In this document: positions 34,186 through 43,169 of the stretch, piece after piece
Position numbering within the stretch: position 1 is the first letter of the stretch
Layout of the letters: each line of letters opens with the position of its first letter
Origin: Persicobacter psychrovividus
Lineage (GTDB): Bacteria; Bacteroidota; Bacteroidia; Cytophagales; Cyclobacteriaceae
Assembly (NCBI RefSeq): GCF_036492425.1
Contig: NZ_AP025292.1
Span: forward strand, 1,612,001 to 1,676,000
Direction: 5' to 3'
Length of the DNA stretch: 64,000 bases
Program-made: the position numbers and the translations under genes
Notes under the pieces: generated by a model
The model's database searches: none
Told to the model about the DNA's origin: nothing
The model's input: only the letters and a program-made list of their open reading frames with translations

Positions 34186-34712
34186 CGCAATTCCGTCATT
34201 TTTTTCACACAAAAAACCTTTTACTTTCTATAGAGGAGGCGCCTTGTCGTGATTGTCGTCGTCGATGAAAATATTTTCATTATTAATATCATTAGCTAAA
34301 ATATATAGTATTTGCATATGTAAACAACTGTTTAATAAGATATTACAATGTTTTTCGCAGTGCAATAAATCTATCTTTTGGTAGTTAATTGCTTATTTAG
34401 AGCAACCGATGAAGCCGTTAGGATTACACTCTTAAGCTGGGAATTGATGAAGGACAGAAATGTTGAGGTGCCGTGTATCAAGAATTAAAGGCAGAACAAG
34501 CCGAGGAATTTTCTACGATTGCTGATGCCAATTGCGGAGGTAATAAATCACGCAATCCATAAATGCCGCATGAATATTTTTGCTGACGACGGTCGGTGAG
34601 TTTTAAAAGACCTTTTTAAATCGAAATGCAAGGACGAACCATTTTTCATTTGAAGACCATTCAATTTGGCGTTATTGGGGGCGTTGAATTTAGGCTCACG
34701 CTAAACCCAATC
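34186..34712. other. Intergenic region left of the IS21-family element
   Basis: About 530 bases without a supportable gene. It includes a perfect 16-bp palindrome ATGAAAATATTTTCAT (34265-34280), 80 bases after the importer operon. Short open frames exist but are not convincing. The IS21-like element was inserted at its right end. Confidence 0.5.
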
Positions 34713-34719
34713 TCATGCC
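34713..34719. repeat. Target-site duplication, left copy (TCATGCC)
   Basis: TCATGCC directly abuts the left end of the IS21-like element and is repeated at 37220-37226. Confidence 0.85.
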
Positions 34720-34848
34720 TGGTTATTCCGGATCGGATTGTGCCACGGATTTCGGACTATTTGTGCCAATAATTTCGGATCGGATTGTGCCACTTTTGGA
34801 TAGGGTGAAATAAATGACTATCGTTTTTTCTAACCAATAGAAAAAGCG

Positions 34849-36390
34849 ATGGCTAACCCTATAAATACAATGGATATCAAACAGATAATCACTTTAAAGA
34901 AAGATGGAGTCAGTAATCGACAGGTTCATAAATTGCTTGGCATTCACCGTAATACAGTCAATGAATATGTTAAGAAATTTGAGGTCAGCTCGTATTCCAT
35001 GGATGAGTTGCTGACCTTTAATGATCAAAAACTGCGGGAATTGTTCACCACCAAGACGACAATGGATAAGGGCCGGCATAGTGGGTTGATGTCTTATTTT
35101 GACAACAATGATCTTAGGCTCAAACATCCTGGCTTCAATGCTCAGTTCCACTATTTTGATTATTGCAACAAGGTAGAATTGCCCTATGGTTACACGCAGT
35201 TTATGGAACATTTTAACCGTCGCTACAAAACACCGAAGGGTTCAATGAAGCTTAATCACGTGCCGGGTGATAAGGTTTATATTGACTTTGCTGGTAAAAA
35301 ATTACATATCACTGACCGAAATACAGGTGAGATGATACCGGTGGAAGTGTTTGTGGCGATCCTGCCGAGCAGTCAATATACATTTGTCTGTGCTTGTAGG
35401 AGCCAAAAAAAGGAGGATTTGATCACCTGCATGAAGAAAGCATTTCAATTTTACAGTGGTGCTCCCAAGGCGATTGTACCGGACAACTTGAAGTCAGCTG
35501 TTAGTAAATCGAGTAAATACGAGCCGGAAATTAACCGAAGTTTCAAGGATTTAGCCCGTCACTATGATTGTGTGGTCAGCCCGACTCGCAGTTATAGTCC
35601 GCAGGACAAAGCATTGGTAGAAAACGCCGTTCAGTTGGCCTATCAGCGGATTTATTACCCATTACGGCAGATAACTTTCTTCAGTTTGCAGGCACTAAAC
35701 CAAGAGATTTCAAAGCTACTGATGGCCTACAATGATACCATTTTGCAACGGGCAGGGGCAAGTCGAAGGCAGTTGTTTGAGTCCACTGAAAAGGCTACGC
35801 TAAAGCCATTGCCAGTTGCTGAATTTGAGATGATTGAGTACCGGTCAGCTAAGGTTCAACAAGTTGGATACGTGTATTTATCCCCTGACAAGAACTATTA
35901 CAGCGTCCCGTATCGCTACATAGGCAAGCAAGTCCAACTGCAATACACCCAATCATCGGTCTGTGTTTATTTCAATTCAGAGCGAATAGCAACTCACCGC
36001 AGAAGTTATCAAAAAGGACATTATACAACAGATACAGATCACCTTGCGAGCACCCACCAAGCTTATCTGAAATGGTCACCGGAGTATTTCAAAAAGCGAA
36101 CGTCATCGATTGGAGAACAGACATCAAAGTATGTAATGCGAATGATTGACCACTTTGAATATCCGGAAATAGCTTATAAACGTTCTCTCGGAATACTCAA
36201 TTTGGTGAAGAAATATAGCTCTGACCGCCTTGAAAAAGCTTGTTCACTCGGAATGCAAGCTGAAGCATACTCTTACAGGCACATCGCTAATATTCTTGAA
36301 AACAAGATGGATCTACAACAAGAGTCAAACGAACCGATCGCTGAGATTCCCCCGCACGAAAACATCCGTGGCGCCTCTGCCTATCAATAA
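34849..36390 (+). CDS. istA: IS21-family transposase IstA
   Basis: 513 aa. N-terminal helix-turn-helix DGVSNRQVHKLLGIHRNTVNEYVKKF (about residues 17-42) for end binding. DDE catalytic core: Asp in DKVYIDFAGKKLHI (about residue 143), Asp in IVPDNLKSAV (about residue 210) and Glu in ALVENAVQLAYQRI (about residue 260). The C-terminal domain has the Mu-type beta barrel (YVYLSPDKNYYSVPYRYIGK). It acts with IstB, encoded 11 bases downstream. Confidence 0.95.
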   Translation: MANPINTMDIKQIITLKKDGVSNRQVHKLLGIHRNTVNEYVKKFEVSSYSMDELLTFNDQKLRELFTTKTTMDKGRHSGLMSYFDNNDLRLKHPGFNAQFHYFDYCNKVELPYGYTQFMEHFNRRYKTPKGSMKLNHVPGDKVYIDFAGKKLHITDRNTGEMIPVEVFVAILPSSQYTFVCACRSQKKEDLITCMKKAFQFYSGAPKAIVPDNLKSAVSKSSKYEPEINRSFKDLARHYDCVVSPTRSYSPQDKALVENAVQLAYQRIYYPLRQITFFSLQALNQEISKLLMAYNDTILQRAGASRRQLFESTEKATLKPLPVAEFEMIEYRSAKVQQVGYVYLSPDKNYYSVPYRYIGKQVQLQYTQSSVCVYFNSERIATHRRSYQKGHYTTDTDHLASTHQAYLKWSPEYFKKRTSSIGEQTSKYVMRMIDHFEYPEIAYKRSLGILNLVKKYSSDRLEKACSLGMQAEAYSYRHIANILENKMDLQQESNEPIAEIPPHENIRGASAYQ

Positions 36391-36401
36391 ACTCCAAAAC
36401 A

Positions 36402-37136
36402 ATGAACAGTCAAACCATTGAAAAACTACACAAGCTCAGGCTATTCGGCATGGCCGAGCTTCATCAACAGCAATTGAATAATACAAATAAACAGTCACTT
36501 ACAGTCGATGAATATTTGGCTCTTTTGGTGGATCATGAATATGATCAACAACAAAACAGAAGGGTCGGTAGGCTACTCAAACAAGCTCGTTTGAGGCAAA
36601 ACGCAAACCTAAATAGTGTAAACTACCATGCCAACCGTAATTTAGACAAGAACACTTTCAGCCGTTTAGGTACATTGGATTTTATTGACAAAAAGGAAAA
36701 TATCATCCTTACCGGACCTTCCGGAGTCGGAAAAAGCTACCTCGCACAAGCCCTAGGGCATCAGGCATGCATGATGCAAAAAAAGGTGCGCTATAGCCCT
36801 TTCGCTAAGTTAATCGATCAGCTCCACCTGTCTAAAATTGACGGCACATATCAAAAGGAGTTGTCTAAAATTAACCTGTCTAAATTATTGATACTCGATG
36901 ATTTCGGTCTCCACTCATTCAATAAAAATAGTCGAGAGATCATGATGGACTTAATCGAAGAACGACACAATTTTAGCTCCACCATCATTGCGTCACAACT
37001 ACCTGTTTCTGCATGGCACAAGATGATCGGTGAAGGAACAATTGCCGATGCTATTCTGGATCGAATTGTTCATTCTTCACACCGGATTGAGCTCAAAGGC
37101 GACTCCTTGAGAAAGGGGAAGATCGAACACCTATAA
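36402..37136 (+). CDS. istB: IS21-family helper ATPase IstB
   Basis: 244 aa AAA+ ATPase related to DnaC. Walker A LTGPSGVGKSYLAQALG (about residue 105), Walker B LLILDDFGLH, sensor region STIIASQLPVSAWH and the C-terminal DRIVHSSHRIELKGDSLRK. It selects the target and stimulates IstA. Intact. Confidence 0.95.
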   Translation: MNSQTIEKLHKLRLFGMAELHQQQLNNTNKQSLTVDEYLALLVDHEYDQQQNRRVGRLLKQARLRQNANLNSVNYHANRNLDKNTFSRLGTLDFIDKKENIILTGPSGVGKSYLAQALGHQACMMQKKVRYSPFAKLIDQLHLSKIDGTYQKELSKINLSKLLILDDFGLHSFNKNSREIMMDLIEERHNFSSTIIASQLPVSAWHKMIGEGTIADAILDRIVHSSHRIELKGDSLRKGKIEHL

Positions 37137-37219
37137 TTGAAAAAACGTTAAAAATTAAAGCCCTTCAAAAGTGGCACAGACCCTCCGAAATGAGTGGCAC
37201 GGTCAGACCGAAATAGCCA

Positions 37220-37226
37220 TCATGCC
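37220..37226. repeat. Target-site duplication, right copy (TCATGCC)
   Basis: Direct repeat of 34713-34719, immediately after the right end of the IS. Confidence 0.85.
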
Positions 37227-37596
37227 TTTGGAAAATTATCCAACAGCGTTCAGCGTTAAAGTACGGGTAGCGAAAAGTGTAACTTCACCTGTTGATGGTT
37301 AAATATAGTATTCACGATTAGACTTGTCGGTAAGCATGTGGTCCAGATATTTCTTGTGCGCTAAGAATGGCAGATCAAAATTTCAATCTGTAATAAGACT
37401 GTTTCGAAGATGTTTTCAAAACCACTTAATGAAATGAATAACAGTTAGATATACCTGGATTTACGCAAAATTTTAAAATGTTTATAATTTGTATTATGTT
37501 AAATACGGTTAATTATTATTCTTAATCAAAGTAAATATCCTTCTTCTCTTCACTATAAAACCTCATTGCTTCATTCTGAAAGTCCATCACTAACCA
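37227..37596. other. Intergenic region right of the IS21-family element
   Basis: About 370 bases, very AT-rich after 37430, without a supportable gene. Joining it to the left flank across one TCATGCC restores the pre-insertion sequence; I see no long ORF across that joint. Confidence 0.45.
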
Positions 37597-37938
37597 TCAC
37601 CCAAAAACAGGCTGCTTTTCGATAAAGGTCCTGTGGATGGCCATTGCCAAAAACAAATATCCGAGGAGTCCATAACCGCTGATCATAAGGAATTCCCATT
37701 TCAGAAAAGTGTTCATTCTTTTCTTGCCAATGCCTGACTGAGGATGGGCTGAAATCAACTGCTTCAATGCCTGGTATTTTGCGGCTCCTATTAAACCTAT
37801 CAGCATAAAAATGATACTGAGTAATCCGTTGATGGGCCACATGGCACTTTCATTCACAATGCTTACCGCTATGCAGCCTGCCGTCAAAAGCCAGCTGAGC
37901 ACGGCCAACCGATACCCTATGGATTGGTATACCTTCAT
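37597..37938 (-). CDS. Hypothetical membrane protein
   Basis: 113 aa from ATG 37938 (MKVYQSIGYRLAVLSWLLTAG); a start at 37974 is possible. Three hydrophobic segments (about residues 10-27, 33-53 and 82-100), with a basic stretch GKKRMN between the second and third. No family recognised. An overlapping 89-aa frame on the same strand is a shadow. Confidence 0.55.
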   Translation of the reverse strand: MKVYQSIGYRLAVLSWLLTAGCIAVSIVNESAMWPINGLLSIIFMLIGLIGAAKYQALKQLISAHPQSGIGKKRMNTFLKWEFLMISGYGLLGYLFLAMAIHRTFIEKQPVFG

Positions 37939-38290
37939 GATAAAAAATTTCAGTAAAAATATGAAAGCCATCACCCCAATTAAGGAATGATGGCTTTTTA
38001 TAAGGTACCTACCAATGGCTTTTGAGAGGTTTTATCAAAATCTCTATTATAACACGATTTGGGCTGCTAACCAGATCAACCTTCCACTGTTGACAGCCTT
38101 CCGAAGATGACTGACTGAGATAAACTCAGTTGAGGCCTGGTTTTACTGAATCGCTTTACCCGGTAATATTAAAACTGTTAGATTTGAAAAACGTGACCAC
38201 TGATAGGATTTATCTTTAGTCATTTTCTATATTCAAATATACGTAAAAAATAGCTTTAGGGAACGCCCACGGCTATTTTTTTTAATATTT
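37939..38290. other. Intergenic region between the membrane protein and mnmA
   Basis: About 350 bases. It contains a hairpin at 37964-37999 (AAAGCCATCA / TGATGGCTTT with five Ts, which would terminate plus-strand transcription) and the mnmA terminator at its right end. No gene seen. Confidence 0.5.
38249..38283 (-). terminator. Terminator after mnmA
   Basis: AAAAAATAGC...GGCTATTTTTTTT hairpin just past the mnmA stop, T-rich when read on the minus strand. Confidence 0.6.
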
Positions 38291-39487
38291 TTAACCGATT
38301 GTCCCTGATCCTATCAGTTCTTCGCCATCATACCAAGCAACGAATTGCCCGGCAGCGACCCCTACTCTTTCAGTATCGAAAACCACGTACAGGCCTTCTT
38401 CTTTCTGATATAAGGTTGCTGATGAAAGATCCTCTCGGTATCTAATTCTTGCCTGAAAGCGCTTCATCTCTCCGACCTTCATGCGTAAATCTTCCCGAAC
38501 CCAATGGGTCTCTTCATTGCTCACAAAAATCCCGAAACGCTTCAAACCTGGGTGATCTTTTCCCTGTCCGGTGAAAATCACATTGGATTCCGTGTTGGTA
38601 TCAATAACAAACAACGGCTCCACAGTTCCACCGATTCCCAGTCCTTTACGCTGACCAATAGTATAGTAATGTGCACCACGATGATCACCAACCTCTTTCC
38701 CCATACTCGGATGAAAAAAGAAAGGTGCAGCAATGGCTTTCAGCCACTCTTCCTCGTTTGCAGCATTCTTTATTTTGGCTTGATAGGCTTCAAAAACTGG
38801 TGCATCCGCAGGAATCTCATACACTTTTCCCGCTTTCGGTTTCAGCTTTTGCTGAAGGAAATCTGGCAAGCGCACCTTCCCAATAAAACACAAACCCTGA
38901 GAATCCTTTTTCTCGGCAGTAATCAAATCGGCTTCTTTAGCGATTCTTCTTACTTCCGGTTTTTCAAGATCACCAACAGGGAACAGTGCTTTGGATAATT
39001 GCTCCTGATTTAATTGGCAAAGGAAATAACTTTGATCCTTGTTATCATCCTTACCAGCCAATAGCTGATATACCTGCTCTCCATCTTTCTCTATGGACGA
39101 TTTACGACAGTAATGTCCGGTAGCCACGTAATCAGCACCAAGCTCCAGTGCAGTCTTTAAGAATATATCAAATTTTATTTCTCTGTTACATAGCACATCA
39201 GGGTTTGGGGTTCTCCCCTTTTCATACTCATTGAACATATAATCCACAATACGTTCCTTGTACTGCGTGCTTAAATCAATGGTTTGAAATGGGATTCCCA
39301 ATTTCTGGGCTACAATTAGGGCATCATTTGAGTCTTCCAACCAAGGACATTCGTCGCTGATCGTTACGGAATCATCATGCCAATTTTTCATAAACAGGCC
39401 GATTACATCGTAGCCTTGCTCTTTGAGTAAATAGGCCGCCACAGAGGAATCAACGCCTCCCGACAAACCAACTACCACTCTTTTCAT
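38291..39487 (-). CDS. mnmA: tRNA-specific 2-thiouridylase MnmA
   Basis: 398 aa, about 30 longer than E. coli MnmA. PP-loop [17 protein letters not shown] (residues 5-21), the catalytic Cys pair in [12 protein letters not shown] and [17 protein letters not shown], and [17 protein letters not shown]. It thiolates U34 of tRNA Lys/Glu/Gln. The extra length is an insertion around [14 protein letters not shown] (near residue 240), commonly seen in Bacteroidota. Monocistronic. Confidence 0.96.
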   Translation of the reverse strand: MKRVVVGLSGGVDSSVAAYLLKEQGYDVIGLFMKNWHDDSVTISDECPWLEDSNDALIVAQKLGIPFQTIDLSTQYKERIVDYMFNEYEKGRTPNPDVLCNREIKFDIFLKTALELGADYVATGHYCRKSSIEKDGEQVYQLLAGKDDNKDQSYFLCQLNQEQLSKALFPVGDLEKPEVRRIAKEADLITAEKKDSQGLCFIGKVRLPDFLQQKLKPKAGKVYEIPADAPVFEAYQAKIKNAANEEEWLKAIAAPFFFHPSMGKEVGDHRGAHYYTIGQRKGLGIGGTVEPLFVIDTNTESNVIFTGQGKDHPGLKRFGIFVSNEETHWVREDLRMKVGEMKRFQARIRYREDLSSATLYQKEEGLYVVFDTERVGVAAGQFVAWYDGEELIGSGTIG

Positions 39488-39585
39488 CTATTCTCCTTTC
39501 GATTGAATCTCAAAGTTAAGGAACTACAAATTGCGAACCAAAAAAGTAGGCATCGATCAACGTTATTTTACGATAATAAAGAAAT

Positions 39586-40311
39586 TTAAGGCTTGGGCTT
39601 ACAATAATCCTTGATAAGGTCTTTGAGTTCCGTCATTCCAAGTTCATAAGCCTTATTGAAATCTTCGCAGGCGTAATCGAGTTCTTTTAAATCATTTTCT
39701 GCGAGCCCTCGCTGATAATAGACCTCCGCATTATTTGGGTCAAACATCAGGCAGGTATTGAAAAAGCCAATGGCGCGGGTGTTTTTTCCCTGTTGGCGGA
39801 GGCAAATGCCAATATAGAAATAGTCTGAGGCTTCATCAGCTTCAAGCAAAAGTGCCTCCTGAAAATCGCCCAATGCCCGTTTGAAATTGTCCTGCAGGTA
39901 ATACACCATCGCCCGCGAGCGATAGGCTTCCGGCAGTTCGTCATTAAGATCAAGGGCGTGAGTGAAATCCATCACGGCACCGTCATCATTTCCCAAAGAC
40001 ATTTTCAACTGCCCACGCACCACATAGGCCATGGTATCTTCAGGATTAAGCGTCAGTGCCATATTATAATCTTCCACGGCCTCCTGCCCCATTTCCAAGG
40101 CTTCACGTGCCATTCCCCTGAGCATATAAATCGCAGCATTCTTCATGTCCACGTTTACAGCCTCCGTAAAAGTCGCTTCTGCCTTTTCAATCTCACCTTT
40201 ATCATAAAGGGCGAGTCCTTTATCGATTAATTTTTGAGCATTTGTTGATGTCTGAGCTACCGCTCCAAAACTGCATATCAGCAGTAGCATTAATGTCAGG
40301 GTGTATTTCAT
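39586..40311 (-). CDS. Secreted TPR-repeat protein
   Basis: 241 aa from ATG 40311 (MKYTLTLMLLLICSFGAVAQ), a signal peptide with likely cleavage after AVA. Five to six tetratricopeptide repeats follow, such as IEKAEATFTEAVNVDMKNAAI and AVEDYNMALTLNPEDTMAYV. Likely a periplasmic scaffold. It lies 65 bases after the subtilase gene on the same strand and may be transcribed with it. Confidence 0.85.
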   Translation of the reverse strand: MKYTLTLMLLLICSFGAVAQTSTNAQKLIDKGLALYDKGEIEKAEATFTEAVNVDMKNAAIYMLRGMAREALEMGQEAVEDYNMALTLNPEDTMAYVVRGQLKMSLGNDDGAVMDFTHALDLNDELPEAYRSRAMVYYLQDNFKRALGDFQEALLLEADEASDYFYIGICLRQQGKNTRAIGFFNTCLMFDPNNAEVYYQRGLAENDLKELDYACEDFNKAYELGMTELKDLIKDYCKPKP

Positions 40312-40376
40312 TGGTATAAAAAATTTTATCAAATATGGCAGAAAAAATCAAATGCTGAAAATTATTGTCCAAAAGC

Positions 40377-41984
40377 TTATTTCACTACCAGCTTTTGACT
40401 GCCCTGCCCACGAGCACACTTCCAAACCAGGCTGTACACTCCTGGATTCAAATAGGTGTTTATGGGCAAAGAGACCAGGCTGTAGGCCTCCAGCTGGGCA
40501 TTCGTTGAAACGACCTGGCTCCCCTTACTGTCATAAATCAAAAACTGACAATCCGTAACTGGGGAAGCCCCCACCAACAACTGAATCCGGTTTCCTTCAA
40601 TAGGATTTGGGGCTATTTTAAACAAAGCAGTCAGTGGCTTTTCATTGCTCAATGGCTTACATTCATTGAATGGCACCCCGTAGCCAAGCTCAACGGTAGG
40701 GCTTTCACATCGGTGACTGATTTCATGAAAATACGCGATCACTCTCTCAGGCCGCCAGTCAGGGTGCTCTTTAAGAACCATGGCCGCAACACCCGCCACC
40801 ATTGGACTCGCAAATGAAGTTCCGGAATTGGTGCCAAATCGATCCTGCCAGGAGGCCACCACCACGCCACTGCCCAACGTGACTACATCAGGCTTTATTT
40901 CGTCGGGGTCTTTGGTGCCGAAAGAAGAAAAGCTTGCCCTTCCCCAGGTAGAGGTTACCGCCCCTACGGCCAATACCTCTTTGCTATCAGCGGGCATGGA
41001 AACTTTTTGCCAGCTTTTCCGCCCTTCATTTCCTGCAGAATTGACCACCAAAATACCGCGGCTTGCGGCAAAATTCGCCGCCTGGGTAATCATTGCCGAC
41101 GCACCATCGAGGTCGTCCCAGGTATAATTCATCTCCGGATCATCGAAATCGTAATAACCCAGTGAAGACTGTATCATATCCACGCCGGCACTGTCGGCAT
41201 ACTCTGCCGCCATCATCCAGTTGAGCTCCTCGTAGCGATACTCATTACGGACATCCTCGGTAACGCACAATAAATAATCGGCATCGGGTGCTATCCCTTC
41301 AAATTTCCCCTGCTCATAATACCCCATCACCGAAAAAACATGGGTGCCGTGTGCGTGGTAGCGAAATACATCTTTGTCAGGTTCAATAAAATTTTTCTGT
41401 CCAATTAACCGCCCCTGAGCAATTGCCTGAAAACCGGCGCCCCCGGCATCTTTCATATGAATAAAGCCGGCGTCGAAAATGGCGATTTTTATGCCCTCTG
41501 CATTCCACCCTTCATTTCTCAGTGAATCCACTTTAAGAAAATTGTTATTCTGTACATTGGTCAGGTTTTGATCGGTACCATAGCCTGCTTCACGTTCTAT
41601 GGGCTGTACGTGTTCGTGGTCATCCACAGGGCCGAGGTAGGTTACCGCATCTACGCCATCAATCGCCAAAAGCGCCTCCTGCTGATCTTTATCTGCTATA
41701 ACTTCCACTCCATTCAGCCATTTGGTCTGACCGATTAGGGAAAATCCGGCATCTTGAACCTCTTCGATATATTTTTTACTGACGGGCAAATCCGTTTCGT
41801 CAACACTAATCCCCAGGCGGTTTCGTCGTTCAATAGCTGCTGAAGAAAGAAATTCTTCGGGCTTGCTGATGGAATAATGGCTTCCTGCCTTATCGGCAAA
41901 CTGAAGCAGAAAACGTGCATCCTGAGCAAAGGCGGAACAGAAGGTGAAGAAAAATAGCAGTAAAACGGTTAATCGTTTAGTCAT
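40377..41984 (-). CDS. Subtilisin-like serine protease (S8) with type IX secretion sorting domain
   Basis: 535 aa. Signal peptide MTKRLTVLLLFFFTFCSAFA, an inhibitor-like propeptide to about residue 120, then the catalytic triad: Asp in KIAIFDAGF, His in HAHGTHVFSVMGY and Ser in NSGTSFASPMVAGVAA. The C terminus (from FKIAPNPIEGN to SQKLVVK, about residues 460-535) is a Por/T9SS type A sorting domain, so export to the cell surface or medium is expected. Its start overlaps the end of the thioredoxin gene by 8 bases. Confidence 0.93.
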   Translation of the reverse strand: MTKRLTVLLLFFFTFCSAFAQDARFLLQFADKAGSHYSISKPEEFLSSAAIERRNRLGISVDETDLPVSKKYIEEVQDAGFSLIGQTKWLNGVEVIADKDQQEALLAIDGVDAVTYLGPVDDHEHVQPIEREAGYGTDQNLTNVQNNNFLKVDSLRNEGWNAEGIKIAIFDAGFIHMKDAGGAGFQAIAQGRLIGQKNFIEPDKDVFRYHAHGTHVFSVMGYYEQGKFEGIAPDADYLLCVTEDVRNEYRYEELNWMMAAEYADSAGVDMIQSSLGYYDFDDPEMNYTWDDLDGASAMITQAANFAASRGILVVNSAGNEGRKSWQKVSMPADSKEVLAVGAVTSTWGRASFSSFGTKDPDEIKPDVVTLGSGVVVASWQDRFGTNSGTSFASPMVAGVAAMVLKEHPDWRPERVIAYFHEISHRCESPTVELGYGVPFNECKPLSNEKPLTALFKIAPNPIEGNRIQLLVGASPVTDCQFLIYDSKGSQVVSTNAQLEAYSLVSLPINTYLNPGVYSLVWKCARGQGSQKLVVK

Positions 41985-42309
41985 CTAAAAGAGATTTGAG
42001 AAGGTTTATGAAAACATCTGGCTTGTTGGTGGCTTGGTGCGCTTGCAGCACTCCTTCTTTATAAGTCGCAAAAAATGGCAAACTTGTTACATTGGCCTCC
42101 TTTCGCAAATCAGGAAATTGCCCAATATCTACGGTGAAAAAATCAATCGCCGGAAATTCGACAGATTTGGCGGCGAACAGGGGTTTCAGCCGTTTGCACA
42201 TACCGCACCAGGGCGCTGTAAATAGCACTACCGCACGTTGCCGTTCCTGAATCGATGACCGGTAATCGGTTTCCGAAAGTGATTTTATATTTGGGGAATT
42301 TGCTTCCAT
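41977..42309 (-). CDS. Thioredoxin-fold protein
   Basis: 110 aa with the redox motif APWCGMCKRL (Cys35, Cys38) and cis-Pro region VTSLPFFATYKEG (about residue 79). No signal peptide, so it is cytoplasmic. CGMC differs from the CGPC of housekeeping thioredoxins. It is the first gene of a minus-strand unit and overlaps the secreted subtilase by 8 bases, a tight coupling with no obvious functional reason because the two products end up in different compartments. Confidence 0.88.
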   Translation of the reverse strand: MEANSPNIKSLSETDYRSSIQERQRAVVLFTAPWCGMCKRLKPLFAAKSVEFPAIDFFTVDIGQFPDLRKEANVTSLPFFATYKEGVLQAHQATNKPDVFINLLKSLLDD

Positions 42310-42451
42310 AGCACTAAAATTCTAATTAAAGGTTGTGAAGTACACAGACTATTTCGTAATTCGTAGCACATTTCGCCGTTAGGTTTACTTGCTAAACGAA
42401 ATAGCAGCGAAATCAGCAGTAAAATTAAAATAGATTTTTTATAATATTGAT

Positions 42452-43066
42452 ATGGCCCTAAAAACATTTGTCAAAATCAGTGAAGTAAACAACCTGAGTG
42501 ATGCGCGCTACTGTGCAGGAATGATGGTTGATGCAATTGGCTTCCCTGTGGATCCTGCAATGGCAAACTACCTGAAGCCAGAGGAATATACCGAAATTAC
42601 GGAGTGGATTTCAGGCATTGCCAAAGTGGTAGAATTCGAAAGCAATGATCTTCAGCTTATTCAGCAGATGACCGTTGAGCATCAGGTGGACTACATTCAG
42701 GTCATGCACATTGATCTTTTGGAAGCACTACAGAGCACCGGCAAAAAGTTGATTTACAAGGTTGATCTTGCGCAGAAATCAATGGATGAAGTCGAGGATG
42801 AAATCAGTGATATTGAAAGTTATATCGAATTTGTCCTCATTGAGGACAGCCGTGCGGTAAGCATGAAGGAAGACCTTGAGGCGGTTTATGAATTGTCTAA
42901 AGAGTATGACATTGTGCTTGGCTTTGAAGTAAATCAGCAAAGTCTGCCAAAATTGCTGAACTCTGAAATTAAGGGTATTGCCATTAAAGGTGGTGAGGAA
43001 ATTCGTCCTGGATTTAAAAACTACGATGAATTTGAAGAAATCCTTGAGGCGCTTGATGAAGAATAA
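42452..43066 (+). CDS. TrpF-like (phosphoribosylanthranilate isomerase-like) protein, probably non-catalytic
   Basis: 204 aa. The start LKTFVKISEVNNLSDARYCAG parallels TrpF starts (KICG.....DA..A...G), and the end IAIKGGEEIRPGFKNYDEFEEILEAL parallels the TrpF C terminus (SRFE..PG.KD...). The TrpF catalytic Cys is Ser10 here, while the region of the catalytic Asp keeps an Asp (LIED, residue 132). The YPKSPR substrate loop is also absent. A bona fide trpF is present at 12763. The protein is acidic and may bind a ligand or have another reaction. Confidence 0.65.
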   Translation: MALKTFVKISEVNNLSDARYCAGMMVDAIGFPVDPAMANYLKPEEYTEITEWISGIAKVVEFESNDLQLIQQMTVEHQVDYIQVMHIDLLEALQSTGKKLIYKVDLAQKSMDEVEDEISDIESYIEFVLIEDSRAVSMKEDLEAVYELSKEYDIVLGFEVNQQSLPKLLNSEIKGIAIKGGEEIRPGFKNYDEFEEILEALDEE

Positions 43067-43086
43067 TCTTTTGAGCATTGATAAAG

Positions 43087-43124
43087 AAAAAGTCGCATTC
43101 AGTCATTTGAATGCGACTTTTTTT
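43087..43124 (+). terminator. Strong terminator
   Basis: Perfect 15-bp stem AAAAAGTCGCATTCA (43087-43101) / TGAATGCGACTTTTT (43108-43122), six-base loop, T tract to 43124. It ends the TrpF-like gene. Confidence 0.92.
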
Positions 43125-43169
43125 ATGCGTCATCGTAATAAAGATTAACGCCATCCCTTCCTTATTACT

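Larger units (their letters stand above)
34720..37219 (+). mobile_element. Complete IS21-family insertion sequence (2,500 bp)
   Basis: The ends are related inverted repeats: left TGGTTATTCCGG (34720 on), right complement TGGCTATTTCGG, both with the TG...CA termini of IS21. Internal multiple terminal repeats carry TGTGCCAC: left copies at 34731-34746, 34752-34768 and 34774-34793, right copies at 37171-37190 and 37195-37213. Between them lie istA and istB. A 7-bp direct repeat flanks the element. Both genes are intact, so it may be active and recent. Confidence 0.95.

Noticed and set aside
34440-34565. Short open frames left of the IS21-like element
   Set aside because: Fewer than 35 codons, no start context and no family resemblance.
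37571-37840. 89-aa minus-strand ORF
   Set aside because: It overlaps the membrane protein at 37597-37938 in another frame and lacks its hydrophobic pattern.
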